This document shows, in pieces, positions 16,313-24,800 of a stretch of DNA of 28,617 nucleotides; the first letter of the stretch is position 1; each line of letters begins with the position of its first letter. Origin of the DNA: a virus; the IMG/VR virus record IMGVR_UViG_3300042890_000826, positions 1-28,617 of that record; one strand, written 5' to 3'. The position numbers were made by a program, and so were the translations under genes. Under the pieces are notes generated by a model that worked only from the letters and a program-made list of their open reading frames with translations, was not told the DNA's origin and ran no database searches.

Positions 16313-16963
16313 ATGAACAGAACAGCATTTCAAATATACGGGTTGAAAAAAAATGTAATACCTCCAATACCTGAAGGAACAATACAGATTTGCGATCAAG
16401 TATGGACTACAAAGAACCTCGATGTTACTACTTACAGAGATGGTACAGAAATTCCACAAGCAACTACTGATGCAGATTGGATAGCTAAAGGTAATGCAGG
16501 AATAGGTGCCTGGTGTTATTATGCAAACAATTCAGCCAATGGACCTATTTATGGTAAACTTTACAATTGGTATGCAGTAAATGATGCTAGAGGATTAGCA
16601 CCTACTGGCTACCACGTTCCTACTGACGCTGAATGGAGCACTTTAACTAATACTTGTTTAGGAGGAGAGAGTGTTGCTGGTGGAAAAATGAAAACAACTG
16701 GAACAATAGAAGCAGGAACTGGTTTATGGCAAGACCCTAACTCAGGCGCTACCAACTCAAGTGGTTTTTCAGGTTTACCAGGAGGGGTTCGCAGCTCCAG
16801 TGGACCATTCATCAACGTTGGCAGCGTCGGGTTCTGGTGGAGTTCGTCAGAGTCCAATACAACAAACGTATGGGCCCGCTTCATGGCTTACAGCAGCGGC
16901 AATGCTTTCAGACTCAGCGTTAGTAAGATACTCGGTTACTCAGTTCGATTAATAAAAGACTAA
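16313..16963 (+). CDS. FISUMP / C-type-lectin-like adhesin tip protein, likely DGR target
   Basis: Encodes 216 residues. After a short N-terminus (1-22) the protein matches the Fib_succ_major (FISUMP) pattern: QVWTTKNLDVTTYRDG (about 29-44), GKLYNWYAVNDARGLAPTGY (81-100), HVPTDAEW (101-108), then GFSGLPGG and a WWSSSE motif (175-180), ending SVRLIKD. FISUMP domains have a C-type-lectin-like fold and are known in adhesins and DGR targets. Residues 160-209 contain 24 C-ending codons in 50, against 20 in the first 150, and GC rises locally. It starts 2 nt after the collagen fibre stop, so it probably forms or decorates the fibre tip. It lacks an anchor of its own. Confidence 0.85.
   Translation: MNRTAFQIYGLKKNVIPPIPEGTIQICDQVWTTKNLDVTTYRDGTEIPQATTDADWIAKGNAGIGAWCYYANNSANGPIYGKLYNWYAVNDARGLAPTGYHVPTDAEWSTLTNTCLGGESVAGGKMKTTGTIEAGTGLWQDPNSGATNSSGFSGLPGGVRSSSGPFINVGSVGFWWSSSESNTTNVWARFMAYSSGNAFRLSVSKILGYSVRLIKD
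16787..16963 (+). other. Putative DGR variable region (VR) at the 3' end of the lectin-like gene
   Basis: This segment has 86 G/C in 177 bases by hand count (73 of 134 in 16787-16920), against about one third in the first part of the gene. Codons at expected ligand-binding positions are NNC: CGC160, AGC161, TCC162, GTC172, TTC174, TCC181, GCC188, CGC189, TTC190, TAC193, AGC194-195, TTC199, CTC201, AGC202, CTC207 and TAC209. Template AAC codons mutagenised at adenines give exactly NNC. Framework residues (WW, SSSE, SVR) keep other codons. No template repeat or reverse transcriptase lies in the window, so they must be elsewhere if the call is right. Confidence 0.6.
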
Positions 16964-16971
16964 ACAAGTAA

Positions 16972-17052
16972 ATTATATCAATTACTGATAGAATAACATT
17001 AGAAGCAACTCTAGATAATTGGACTATAGTAGATAAAGGAATAACAGCATAA
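16972..17052 (+). pseudogene. Remnant of a tail-fibre C-terminal segment
   Basis: This stop-to-stop stretch lacks a start codon and reads IISITDRITLEATLDNWTIV followed by DKGITA. The ITDRITL...TIVDKG pattern resembles LTDLSLSYDDRTLVDKGYV in the collagen-like fibre upstream (about 463-481). It probably is a leftover of a fibre gene displaced or split when the lectin-like gene was acquired. The match is short, so a chance or separate peptide cannot be excluded. Confidence 0.4.
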
Positions 17053-17077
17053 TAATATAAAAAAAAATCTGAGTTTG

Positions 17078-17109
17078 TTGGTTTTCTTAGATTAAATTCA
17101 GTAATTTTG
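17078..17109 (+). promoter_or_regulatory. Candidate promoter ahead of stacked hairpins
   Basis: TTG (17078-17080), 21 nt, then TAATTTTG (17102-17109), which fits the Bacteroidota -7 TAnnTTTG exactly. Transcription would begin only 10-20 nt before the intrinsic terminator at 17133-17163. The -7 box lies inside the 5' arm and loop of a hairpin. It may drive a very short RNA, feed the HNH gene by read-through, or be a chance match in T-rich DNA. Confidence 0.3.
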
Positions 17110-17132
17110 TTGGTTTAATTACTGAAACTAAG
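17086..17132 (+). other. 15-bp inverted repeat upstream of terminator
   Basis: TTCAGTAATT (17097-17106) and AATTACTGAA (17117-17126) are perfect inverted repeats around a 10-nt loop; CTTAG (17086-17090) and CTAAG (17128-17132) add an outer stem across a 6/1 internal loop. The 11-mer TTTGTTGGTTT occurs at 17074-17084 and again at 17106-17116, the second copy forming the loop. It lies directly before a terminator, so it may be an RNA-stabilising or operator element. Confidence 0.5.
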
Positions 17133-17163
17133 TCCCCAGTATTAAATATGCTGGGGATTTTTT
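17133..17163 (+). terminator. Rho-independent terminator after the adhesin cluster
   Basis: TCCCCAG (17133-17139) pairs with CTGGGGA (17151-17157) around an 11-nt A/T loop, followed directly by TTTTTT (17158-17163). It ends the fibre/lectin transcription unit and lies 16 nt before the HNH endonuclease start. Confidence 0.88.
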
Positions 17164-17178
17164 AATATAATTATAACT

Positions 17179-17799
17179 ATGAAAGAATGTACAAATTGTA
17201 AAATTAAAAAAGAGCTAAATGATTTTGGTAAAAAAGCATCGTCTAAAGATGGTTTAGATGGATATTGTCGTGACTGTAGAAAGGTATATTATAAAAATAA
17301 AAATTATAATAGAAAAGAATACCATACTTTATATAAAAGAGTTATAACAGAGGAACGTAAACTTTATTTAAAAGAATACGGTTTAAAAAATAAACATAAA
17401 TATATTGATAAATATAAAAGTATAAAAATAGATAAAGGAGTAAACGATACAGTTACAATTAGAAGAATAAATAAATTAGTTCACAGAACTTTAAAATATA
17501 AAGATGAAGAGAAACTTAAAAAATCTAAAGATTACTTAGGTTGGACAAAACATTGTTTTATTAAAAAGTTTGGCATTATACCTAAAGACTATCAAATTGA
17601 TCATAAGATACCAGTATCTTGGTTTTTAAAAGATACTCCTGTTAATATAATAAATAATTTAGATAACTTGCAACTATTACATAAAACTGAAAATTTAAAA
17701 AAAAGTAATAAGTTCTGTCATTCTATATCTATTGATTTTTTTAAAGTAGTAAAAAGTTACATTAGTAATTTTTATATAGATCGTGTTACATATTGCTAA
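17179..17799 (+). CDS. HNH homing-type endonuclease
   Basis: Encodes 206 residues. An N-terminal zinc-finger-like part has C4xxC7 and C30xxC33. A Lys/Tyr-rich linker (about 35-95) follows. The C-terminal HNH nuclease has QIDHKIPVSWF (Asp141-His142), NNLDNLQLLHK (about 159-169) and ENLKKSNK (171-178), the usual phage HNH pattern. Such free-standing nucleases nick or cut sites in related phages and spread by repair. The gene is more AT-rich than its neighbours and lies just after a strong terminator, as expected for an inserted selfish gene. Its target may be the neighbouring locus in relatives lacking it. A host-takeover or recombination role is less likely. Confidence 0.85.
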   Translation: MKECTNCKIKKELNDFGKKASSKDGLDGYCRDCRKVYYKNKNYNRKEYHTLYKRVITEERKLYLKEYGLKNKHKYIDKYKSIKIDKGVNDTVTIRRINKLVHRTLKYKDEEKLKKSKDYLGWTKHCFIKKFGIIPKDYQIDHKIPVSWFLKDTPVNIINNLDNLQLLHKTENLKKSNKFCHSISIDFFKVVKSYISNFYIDRVTYC

Positions 17800-17823
17800 A
17801 GATATTCTTGGGGAGTTTTTGTT

Positions 17824-17844
17824 TTATAACTATTTTAGTTATAA
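17824..17844 (+). other. Perfect 9-bp AT-rich hairpin after HNH gene
   Basis: TTATAACTA (17824-17832) pairs with TAGTTATAA (17836-17844) around TTT. The T-rich stretch (GTTTTTGTTTT) lies upstream and no U-tract follows, so it is at best a weak terminator for the HNH gene. The 130-nt gap 17800-17929 also holds the promoter candidate listed separately. Confidence 0.4.
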
Positions 17845-17869
17845 AGAATAACCTGTTTGATTAAATTTA

Positions 17870-17901
17870 TTTGCATAGTAAGAAAACTATTTTTATCTTT
17901 A
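17870..17901 (+). promoter_or_regulatory. Candidate Bacteroidota-type promoter for phosphoesterase operon
   Basis: TTTG (17870-17873), a 20-nt spacer, then TATCTTTA (17894-17901) fits -33/-7 TTTG / TAnnTTTG with the last base A, the same deviation as at 6201-6208. It lies 29 nt before the phosphoesterase ATG in one of the few non-coding gaps. Confidence 0.45.
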
Positions 17902-17929
17902 CCCTAATTTTAAGTAAACTAAACTAAAT

Positions 17930-19189
17930 ATGACTGAGAATCAAGATTTATTATTCAAGTTAGAAGAGTTGTTGAAGCAAAAGAAAAGTAAAAAGTTCTA
18001 TGCAGAGAGATTAGGAATAAGTGAAAATGAAGTGAACGAACTTCTAAAAGAACTTAGAGAGAAAGATGATAGTGAAGCAACTGTGCTTCTATCTAAAACT
18101 AATAATATAGAAGAATGCAGAAAGGTAAATGTTGAGAAGGGTACAATAGAAAGCACTATCACTAGTGACTTTGATCCAAAGGATGATATTGAACTAGCAG
18201 CATTACACAAAATAAATTTAGACAAATACATTATTACCAACTACTGGTCTAAGATGTTACCAAGTGGGAAGTTTACTTCTTCCATCTTTAGTAAGTTAAT
18301 ATCAGATGATGATATTATACGAAAAGACTTAACTGAAGATATAAGAGAAATTTTCTCAACAACAGAAAAGTTTTCTGGAAAAGTGAAATATCGTGACTCT
18401 GATAAAGCATTATTTGTATATATAGCAGATGATCATACTGGGATTGATTTTAAAGACTCTTTATTTGGAAACCCATATACAGGAGATATATATCATAATC
18501 GTTTAAAAGAACTAGCTAAACAGATTATATCATTGGATTATGTAATAGATACATTATTTATAGTTAATCTTGGAGATGAACTAGATGGTTTTAATAAACA
18601 AACTACAAGAGGTGGACATGCATTAGAATCTTTATCAAACAAAGAACAGTTTAATATTTATACTTCTGCTAGAAAAATATTTTATGATACAGTAATGACT
18701 TCTGGTCTTTTTCAAGAGGTTAATATAATAAACATAAATAATTCAAATCACTCAGGTAATGATTACTCATACATAGTGAATAAGGCATTGGAGTTTTATT
18801 TAGATGCTAGATACGATAATATAACAATTGTCAACCAAGATAAGTTTATAGATTCATATGTATGGGGAGAGCATAGTATTTTACTTACACATGGTAAAGA
18901 TGAGAAATATATGAAGTTTGGATTTCCATTGAATCTAAATGAAAAAGTTGATCTATGGTTATTAGATTATTCTAAAAATCTAACAACTAAATACATATCA
19001 ACAGTTAAAGGTGACTTACATGCTTACTCAGTTAATATGGGTAAATCAGGTAGATATATTAATGTACCATCTATATGTGGTGGTTCTAACTGGATAGAAC
19101 ATAATTATGGTTCTTCTAATGCAGGTGCGTTACTAGAAGTAGTTGATAAAACAGATAAAAATATAGTATCGATACCTATCTGGTTTTAA
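17930..19189 (+). CDS. Metallophosphoesterase (calcineurin-like) with N-terminal HTH-like segment
   Basis: Encodes 419 residues. The N-terminus (about 1-45, KKFYAERLGISENEVNELLK) resembles a helix-turn-helix. The catalytic part shows calcineurin-like motifs in order: ADDHTG (Asp167, His169), GDELDG (215-220), NSNHSG (Asn273-His274), LTHGKD (His321) and GDLHAY (Asp362, His364). These residues normally hold two metal ions for phosphodiester or phosphomonoester hydrolysis. The substrate is unknown; DNA ends, nucleotides or a signalling nucleotide are possible. It is odd between fibre and ring genes and is bracketed by two HNH-family nucleases. Its stop overlaps the endonuclease VII-like start (TAATG). 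All motifs look intact, so an active enzyme is expected. Confidence 0.82.
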   Translation: MTENQDLLFKLEELLKQKKSKKFYAERLGISENEVNELLKELREKDDSEATVLLSKTNNIEECRKVNVEKGTIESTITSDFDPKDDIELAALHKINLDKYIITNYWSKMLPSGKFTSSIFSKLISDDDIIRKDLTEDIREIFSTTEKFSGKVKYRDSDKALFVYIADDHTGIDFKDSLFGNPYTGDIYHNRLKELAKQIISLDYVIDTLFIVNLGDELDGFNKQTTRGGHALESLSNKEQFNIYTSARKIFYDTVMTSGLFQEVNIININNSNHSGNDYSYIVNKALEFYLDARYDNITIVNQDKFIDSYVWGEHSILLTHGKDEKYMKFGFPLNLNEKVDLWLLDYSKNLTTKYISTVKGDLHAYSVNMGKSGRYINVPSICGGSNWIEHNYGSSNAGALLEVVDKTDKNIVSIPIWF

Positions 19190-19752
19190 TGGAAAATAAT
19201 AATTTAAAAACTTGTAAAACTTGTAAAACTTGTAAACAGTTGTTACCTATTACTGATTATCACAAAGACCCAAAATCAAAAGATAAATTTTTCTATAGTT
19301 GTAAAAAATGTCACAGTATTTATAGAAAAGAAGTCAGAAGAAAAAATCCTAAAACAGAAGAGCAATTAAAAATACACAGAGAAAAAAATAATCTTTATTA
19401 TCAAAATAATAAAGAAAAAAAAGCAATTTATTCTAAAACAAGAAGAGAAAAGAATACAAAAAGTTATAGAAATACAGCTTATAAATATAAATATGGAATA
19501 TCCATAGATGAGTATGAAGAACTATTATTAAAACAAAATAATAGTTGTGATATATGTAAAATATCTCAGGATGATTTAAATTATAATTTAGTAGTGGATC
19601 ATTGTCATACTACTAAACTAGTAAGAGGATTATTATGTAGAAATTGTAATTTAGCATTAGGATATCTTAAAGATAATATAGAAACTGTAAGTAGCACATT
19701 AAGTTATTTAAATAAATATAAAGAAAATGTCAACACTCAGAAAATTAATTAG
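19189..19752 (+). CDS. Endonuclease VII-like (HNH/His-Me finger) nuclease
   Basis: Encodes 187 residues. The N-terminus has a zinc-finger-like CKTCKTCK run (Cys9, 12, 15) and a second pair CKKC (38-41). The C-terminal core fits recombination endonuclease VII: YGISIDEYEELL (102-113), CDIC (120-123), VVDHCH (135-140) and GLLCRNCN (147-154). In T4 this family resolves branched DNA during packaging; in many phages it is a free-standing mobile nuclease. It is Lys-rich and AT-rich, overlaps the preceding stop by one base and the next gene by 26 nt, and is the only complete gene here ending in TAG (followed at once by TGA). This suggests recent insertion. A 9-bp repeat expands the first Cys motif. 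Confidence 0.85.
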   Translation: MENNNLKTCKTCKTCKQLLPITDYHKDPKSKDKFFYSCKKCHSIYRKEVRRKNPKTEEQLKIHREKNNLYYQNNKEKKAIYSKTRREKNTKSYRNTAYKYKYGISIDEYEELLLKQNNSCDICKISQDDLNYNLVVDHCHTTKLVRGLLCRNCNLALGYLKDNIETVSSTLSYLNKYKENVNTQKIN

Positions 19753-20455
19753 TGACACTCGTGGAATGCATAAGATATTGTCAACTGATTCTTTAATAAC
19801 AGATCGCACAATAGCTAGTGAAATTAGAAATAATTCTCTATTACTTATGAAAAGAGAATTAAATCTACGTAAATTGTGGCAAACCGATACTATTTTCACA
19901 ACAATTCCTTGTTTGGAAATGATTGAAGTTCCTATTTCTGAATGTTGTGACTATGTGGATCCTTGTTCTGTTGCAAGAACTAGATTTAAACTTCCACGCA
20001 TATCTGAAGGAAACTATCAGTATGTTATACAGGGAGTTTATTCTATTAATGCAATGAGTGGAAAGGGAAGAAAACTAAAAGAAATTACAGTTAATAGATA
20101 TATTAATCTTTTGAAACTTCCTGTAATTAAAAAAGAAGAATACTTCTGGATATCTAATGGATATTTATATGTAAGTAATCCACTTCTTAAAGCAGTTAGA
20201 TTTGTAGCATTTTTTGAAGAAGATGTAGATAACAACATCATGTATCCAGAATTTGGATGTGGACCTTCTGAATATACAAATGAGCAATTATGCATGAACC
20301 CTTTAGATAAAGAGTTTCCCCTTCCTGGATACTTAGAACAACAAGTCCTTGAGTTAACATCTAAGAAACTATTATCTACTTACTTCCAAATTAAGACAGA
20401 TATAACTCAAGAAGGAATAGATGGACAAGCTCCAAATTCAAAATCAACTAATTAA
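19727..20455 (+). CDS. Ring/neck structural protein (crAss-like type)
   Basis: Encodes 242 residues. An N-terminal helical part (MSTLRKLISDTRGMHKILST, then EIRNNSLLLMKRELNLRKLW) is followed by a beta-rich domain with Cys (CLEMIEVPISECCDYVDPC, about 62-80) and a C-terminal acidic segment and helix. The start lies within the end of the endonuclease VII-like gene (26-nt overlap). This start is favoured because the helical N-terminus looks complete. Its stop shares its last base with the next ATG (TAATG). The order, helical start plus beta domain then two further connector genes, fits the ring proteins between portal and tail in crAss-like phages. The exact ring is not assigned. Confidence 0.75.
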   Translation: MSTLRKLISDTRGMHKILSTDSLITDRTIASEIRNNSLLLMKRELNLRKLWQTDTIFTTIPCLEMIEVPISECCDYVDPCSVARTRFKLPRISEGNYQYVIQGVYSINAMSGKGRKLKEITVNRYINLLKLPVIKKEEYFWISNGYLYVSNPLLKAVRFVAFFEEDVDNNIMYPEFGCGPSEYTNEQLCMNPLDKEFPLPGYLEQQVLELTSKKLLSTYFQIKTDITQEGIDGQAPNSKSTN

Positions 20456-20934
20456 TGAGTAGAGTTAAAGTGGACTGGAGATCTTCTAGTAAAGATAATT
20501 ACAATTTATTTTGTAAAAATCATCCATCTATTAAACTTACATACGATGAATGGAGAAACATTATATATACATATAATGAATTCTTCAAAGAATACATATT
20601 AGAGACTGGTGAAAAAGCAAGACTACCTTATGGTTTTGGAGAGTTCTCTATCAACAAGAAGAAAAGAAGGAAGATGAAAGGTATAGATGGGAAAGAGTTT
20701 ATCAACTTACCTATTGACTGGCAAAAGACTAAAGAGAAAGGAAAGGTTATATATAATTTTAACTATCATACAGAAGGATATTTCTTTGGATGGATGTGGT
20801 TTAAACAAGCAGCACGCTTTAAGAATTCTGACCTTTGGTATTTCAAACCTTCAAGACTCACATCAAGACTATTATCACATTACTTAAAGACCAACGATAA
20901 GTACCAACATTTATATCACGAGTGGAAAAAATAA
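20455..20934 (+). CDS. Conserved neck/tail protein of crAss-like phages
   Basis: Encodes 159 residues. Recognisable stretches are CKNHPSIKLTYDEWRNIIYT (about 20-39), LETGEKARLPYGFGEFSI (about 48-65), KEFINLPIDWQKTK (about 78-91), YHTEGYFFGWMWF (about 102-114) and SRLLSHYLKTNDKYQHLY (about 137-154). I associate this pattern with a highly conserved virion-gene product of crAss-like phages. It is basic and rich in Trp and Tyr. It lies between two ring-type genes and probably belongs to the same neck assembly. The function is not proven to my knowledge. Confidence 0.78.
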   Translation: MSRVKVDWRSSSKDNYNLFCKNHPSIKLTYDEWRNIIYTYNEFFKEYILETGEKARLPYGFGEFSINKKKRRKMKGIDGKEFINLPIDWQKTKEKGKVIYNFNYHTEGYFFGWMWFKQAARFKNSDLWYFKPSRLTSRLLSHYLKTNDKYQHLYHEWKK

Positions 20935-20940
20935 TAAATT

Positions 20941-21873
20941 ATGAGCTACTACTATAAATATGCTTTCGTAAGTCCAGAACCTGTTTACTCAACTGTTAAA
21001 GAAGAGCTGAAAAGCTATTTTGATACTGGTGCAGTAGATGATCTTTTATTTCCTACCTATTTAGATAAATCTCTAAAGAAGTTAGGAAGAACAACTTATG
21101 TAATTACTGATGAGGTTCTTTTTGTAGAAGACTTTGAAGCTAGACTTCCTGATAACTTTTATGCTGTTAGAGAAGCTTGGATGACTACAGAAGTGGCTAA
21201 CTATCCATATCAATCAGCTAGTTCATTTTATTCACAAGCAGTTTCTGAATCAACTATACAAGTGTCTCCATTAACTATTGGTGGAACACAATGTAATAAT
21301 GGAGGATGTCAAGATCCAGGATGTGAGGGAAACTGTATGCCTGTATTGATACAAGCTGTATATAAAACAACTAATAGTGTAGCTAGAGGATTTACTCATA
21401 ACTACTTACTTAAGCCTGGAAGCATTTCTGCAAGAAAGAATTGTGATGTATCTTATACAAATAACTTTACTCCTGGTTCTGCTAGTATTGATTCATTTGA
21501 TATTAGAGATAATAAGTTTGTTACTAATTTTAGAAATGGTGTTGTACATTTAATATTCTATGCTACAGAGTATGATGAAATAGGAAATCAATTGATTCCT
21601 GATAACTATCGTATAAGAGAATATGTAGAAGCATTCCTTAAGTTTAAAGTGTTTGAAACTCTTACGAACCAAACTGTTGATGAAACATTTAATCAGTTAC
21701 AACAGAAACTGATGTATCATAAGCAAGCCTATGAAGAAGCTTTCATTATGGCAATGATAGAAGTTAAGAAGGAAACTGCTTGGGAGAAACAAAGAAAAAT
21801 CAAAAATGATTTAAATAGATTTAATATGTACGAACTTCCTACTAGTAGATATGGTAGAAGACGTAACAATTAA
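20941..21873 (+). CDS. Ring/tail adaptor protein (crAss-like type)
   Basis: Encodes 310 residues. The N-terminus YKYAFVSPEPVYSTVKEELK (about 5-24) and LPDNFYAVREAWMTTEV (about 74-90) are followed by a Cys-rich loop CNNGGCQDPGCEGNCMP (about 119-135), a beta region (NKFVTNFRNGVVHLIFYATE, about 197-216) and a long C-terminal helix with basic end (RYGRRRNN). I recall close relatives in metagenomic Bacteroidota phages beside the large tail-tube gene. It is probably a neck ring or tail-tubular adaptor connecting portal rings and tail. The Cys loop may bind metal. It precedes the giant tail protein by 8 nt. Confidence 0.78.
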   Translation: MSYYYKYAFVSPEPVYSTVKEELKSYFDTGAVDDLLFPTYLDKSLKKLGRTTYVITDEVLFVEDFEARLPDNFYAVREAWMTTEVANYPYQSASSFYSQAVSESTIQVSPLTIGGTQCNNGGCQDPGCEGNCMPVLIQAVYKTTNSVARGFTHNYLLKPGSISARKNCDVSYTNNFTPGSASIDSFDIRDNKFVTNFRNGVVHLIFYATEYDEIGNQLIPDNYRIREYVEAFLKFKVFETLTNQTVDETFNQLQQKLMYHKQAYEEAFIMAMIEVKKETAWEKQRKIKNDLNRFNMYELPTSRYGRRRNN

Positions 21874-21881
21874 TATATATT

Positions 21882-24800
21882 ATGGCTGAAGAACAATCAC
21901 AAGGAAATATTAAACAAGAACTTAATAGTGCTAATATAGGGTTAAACCTAGATAACACATTGAATCAAATTAAACAGGGCACTCTCACGTATGCCCTGAA
22001 TGCTGCTTTAGAAAACTTTGATTCTTCCTCTGTCAACTATCAGAATGAACAAGGGAATGAACTATGTTTACAATTTCCTGAAGAATATGTATTGATAGGA
22101 ACACATTTTATTAATGAGCAAAGTAAACATATATTCTTTCTTACCAATCCTAATACAGGAGATAGTGAAATAGGATATATGGATAACAATGATTGTGTTT
22201 ATAATACACTAGTTAGTGCATTGTGTCTTAACTTTAATGTAGATCATCCTATTCATAAAACTGTACATAGGATTACTAATTGTACAACAGAGATATATTG
22301 GACAGATGGATTCAATCCTAGAAGATATCTAGACATTAATGATGTTCCTTATTTACTAGCTCCTAATTCAGATCTTTGTAATCCTACATATACAACTGAA
22401 TTAGATTGTAATCAATTAAAGCTACAACCTAATTTTAATATTCCAAATCTTTCTATTGTAGATATTACCACAGGAGGTTCTCTTCTTGCTGGTACATATC
22501 AGTTTGCAGCACAATATACGGATGCATCTGGTAATCCTTACACTTCATATTATTCTGTAACAAATCCCACTCCTATTGCTAACCCTCAATTGACCACTCC
22601 TAATTTTAATTATCAAGTGGGTAAGTCTATTGTGGTTAATGTTAGCAATCTTGATGCTACAGGACAGTTTCAATATTTCAATCTAGCTGTAATTAAAACA
22701 GTTAATACGGTTACATCTGTAGAATTAATTGGAACATATTTTATAGACGAAACATCTTTAAATATAACTTACACAGGACAGATGAATGACAACATTCGTT
22801 TATCAATAAATGATATATTTGAGAAGTTCCCATATTATGATGTAGCAGAAGATCTAACAGCTGTACAAGATGTTCTTGTATGGGATGGACTTACATCTAT
22901 AGATAGAATTAATTATCAATCAATAGCAAATCAAATTAATTTGTTATGGGAAACTTATAGAATCCCTGCTACAGAAAACTATGCAGATGAGTTGAATGCT
23001 ACAAATCTACGTGGGTATCTACGTGATGAAGTGTATGCATTTGAAATTGTATTCTTATTAAATAATGGAAAACAAACGGATGGATTTCATATTCCAGGAA
23101 GAAAAGCTATTTCTACTGATTTAGTTCCTGTATCACCAACTAATGCAGATTTTATTGGAGAACCAGATCCTGAAACAAACACTAGTCCTTACTGGAAGAT
23201 ATATAACACAGCAGATGCAATAGGAGAATCTCCTTCAAAATCCTTAGCAATAGATTATAAAGGCCCATGGGAATATGGAAGATTTGCATATTGGGAATCA
23301 ACAGAACTCTATCCTTGCAATGAAGCTGTTTGGGGAGAGTTATCTGGAAAACCAATAAGACATTATAAGTTTCCAGATATTGCTGTAAGTCCAGCATTTG
23401 AATCTAAACTTTTTACATCATCAGGAAGTATGGTGATGGGTAATGATGCTGTATTCCCAATTGGTGTTAGGATAGGTTCAACTCAAATAGCAACGTTAAT
23501 AGAAACATCAAATCTTACACAAGAACAAAAAGATGATATTGTTGCATATAAGATTGTAAGAGGGGATAGAGGAACAAACAAATCTATTGTTGCTAAAGGG
23601 ATCTTAAGAAATGTAGGAAAGTATAACAGAGAAGGAACAGACTACTACTATCCAAACTATCCATATAACGATCTTAGAGAAGATCCTTTTATATTAGATA
23701 AGTCAAATGCTTTTACAGCAAATGCTGCAATTGCATCTACTGCAAATGATACGTGTAGAAGTTTTACAATAACAGCAATTGAAGACAGTACATATGAATA
23801 TTCAGATTGTTCTTCTGAAATTCTTATAGTGGAAACAATAACAGCTGGAGAAACTGTAACATTCTGTGCTATTAACCTTCCTATAATTACATTCGGTAAA
23901 GCCTGTATGTATGCAAATACATATGATAGATATTCAGTTTCACTTACTGGGTTTCTTACTATAAAGGTTATATCATTTATACAACCTTTTGGACTAACTC
24001 CTGACGAAAGTTCTCCTAATTGTGATTTTTGTAATGATAATCCTACACTTTGTCCAAATGCACCTATAACTACTGGTACGTTTGATGCACAAATTACAGT
24101 TATTACGGATGTTTCGGGTACAATATATATTAGATCTATAACTCCTCCATATGTAGCTGGAGGAAACGATGCACCAGGAGAAATAACAATTGAAAAAATT
24201 TCATCTGTAGGATATGGTGTGTGTACTCCATTACCATTAAAAGGATTTGAAGAAGATGGTTCTAAATATAGACATGTGTTTAATTCACCTGAAACATCTT
24301 TCGGACAACCATTCTTAGGAGATTATTTAAAACTTGAGAATGTTATATTTGGAGCAGGACGTGCTCATTATACACAAGTGAAAAATAATGCAATGTATAG
24401 ACTTCTTACAAAAGAAGCTCAACAAGATGCATTAGAAAGTTCTTCAAATATAGCATCTAATCCATTTAATGCAACCGCTTTATTTACTGCATACCAATCC
24501 TATCTTACAATATATGTAAATGGAATAACAAGAAGAAATTATGCTTATTCATACAACTCTATAGCGGATTATAATTATAACGATATAATAGAAAACAATC
24601 TTGGCATTAAACAAAGACCATTAGATATTGCACGATATATAATTCCTGGTGTACAATCAGTAGGAGACAACCATGTTGTGAATAATTGGAATAGAGAATC
24701 TTCTGTTTATTTAAAAACAAAAGAATCAATAACTCCACTACCTTTTCCAGATAAAACACCAAGTATTGCTCCAGGAGGACTAAGTGATGAATCAAGATTT

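Noticed and set aside
16313-16963. Explaining the GC rise as whole-gene transfer from a GC-richer host
   Set aside because: The rise is concentrated after about codon 159 and in NNC codons at ligand positions, while earlier codons are much closer to the genome average; partial transfer remains possible and is kept as the main alternative.
16964-19752. A DGR reverse transcriptase or template repeat near the variable region
   Set aside because: None of the nearby frames has reverse-transcriptase motifs such as YxDD, and no second copy of the 3' end of the lectin-like gene was seen in the window. They would have to lie outside it.
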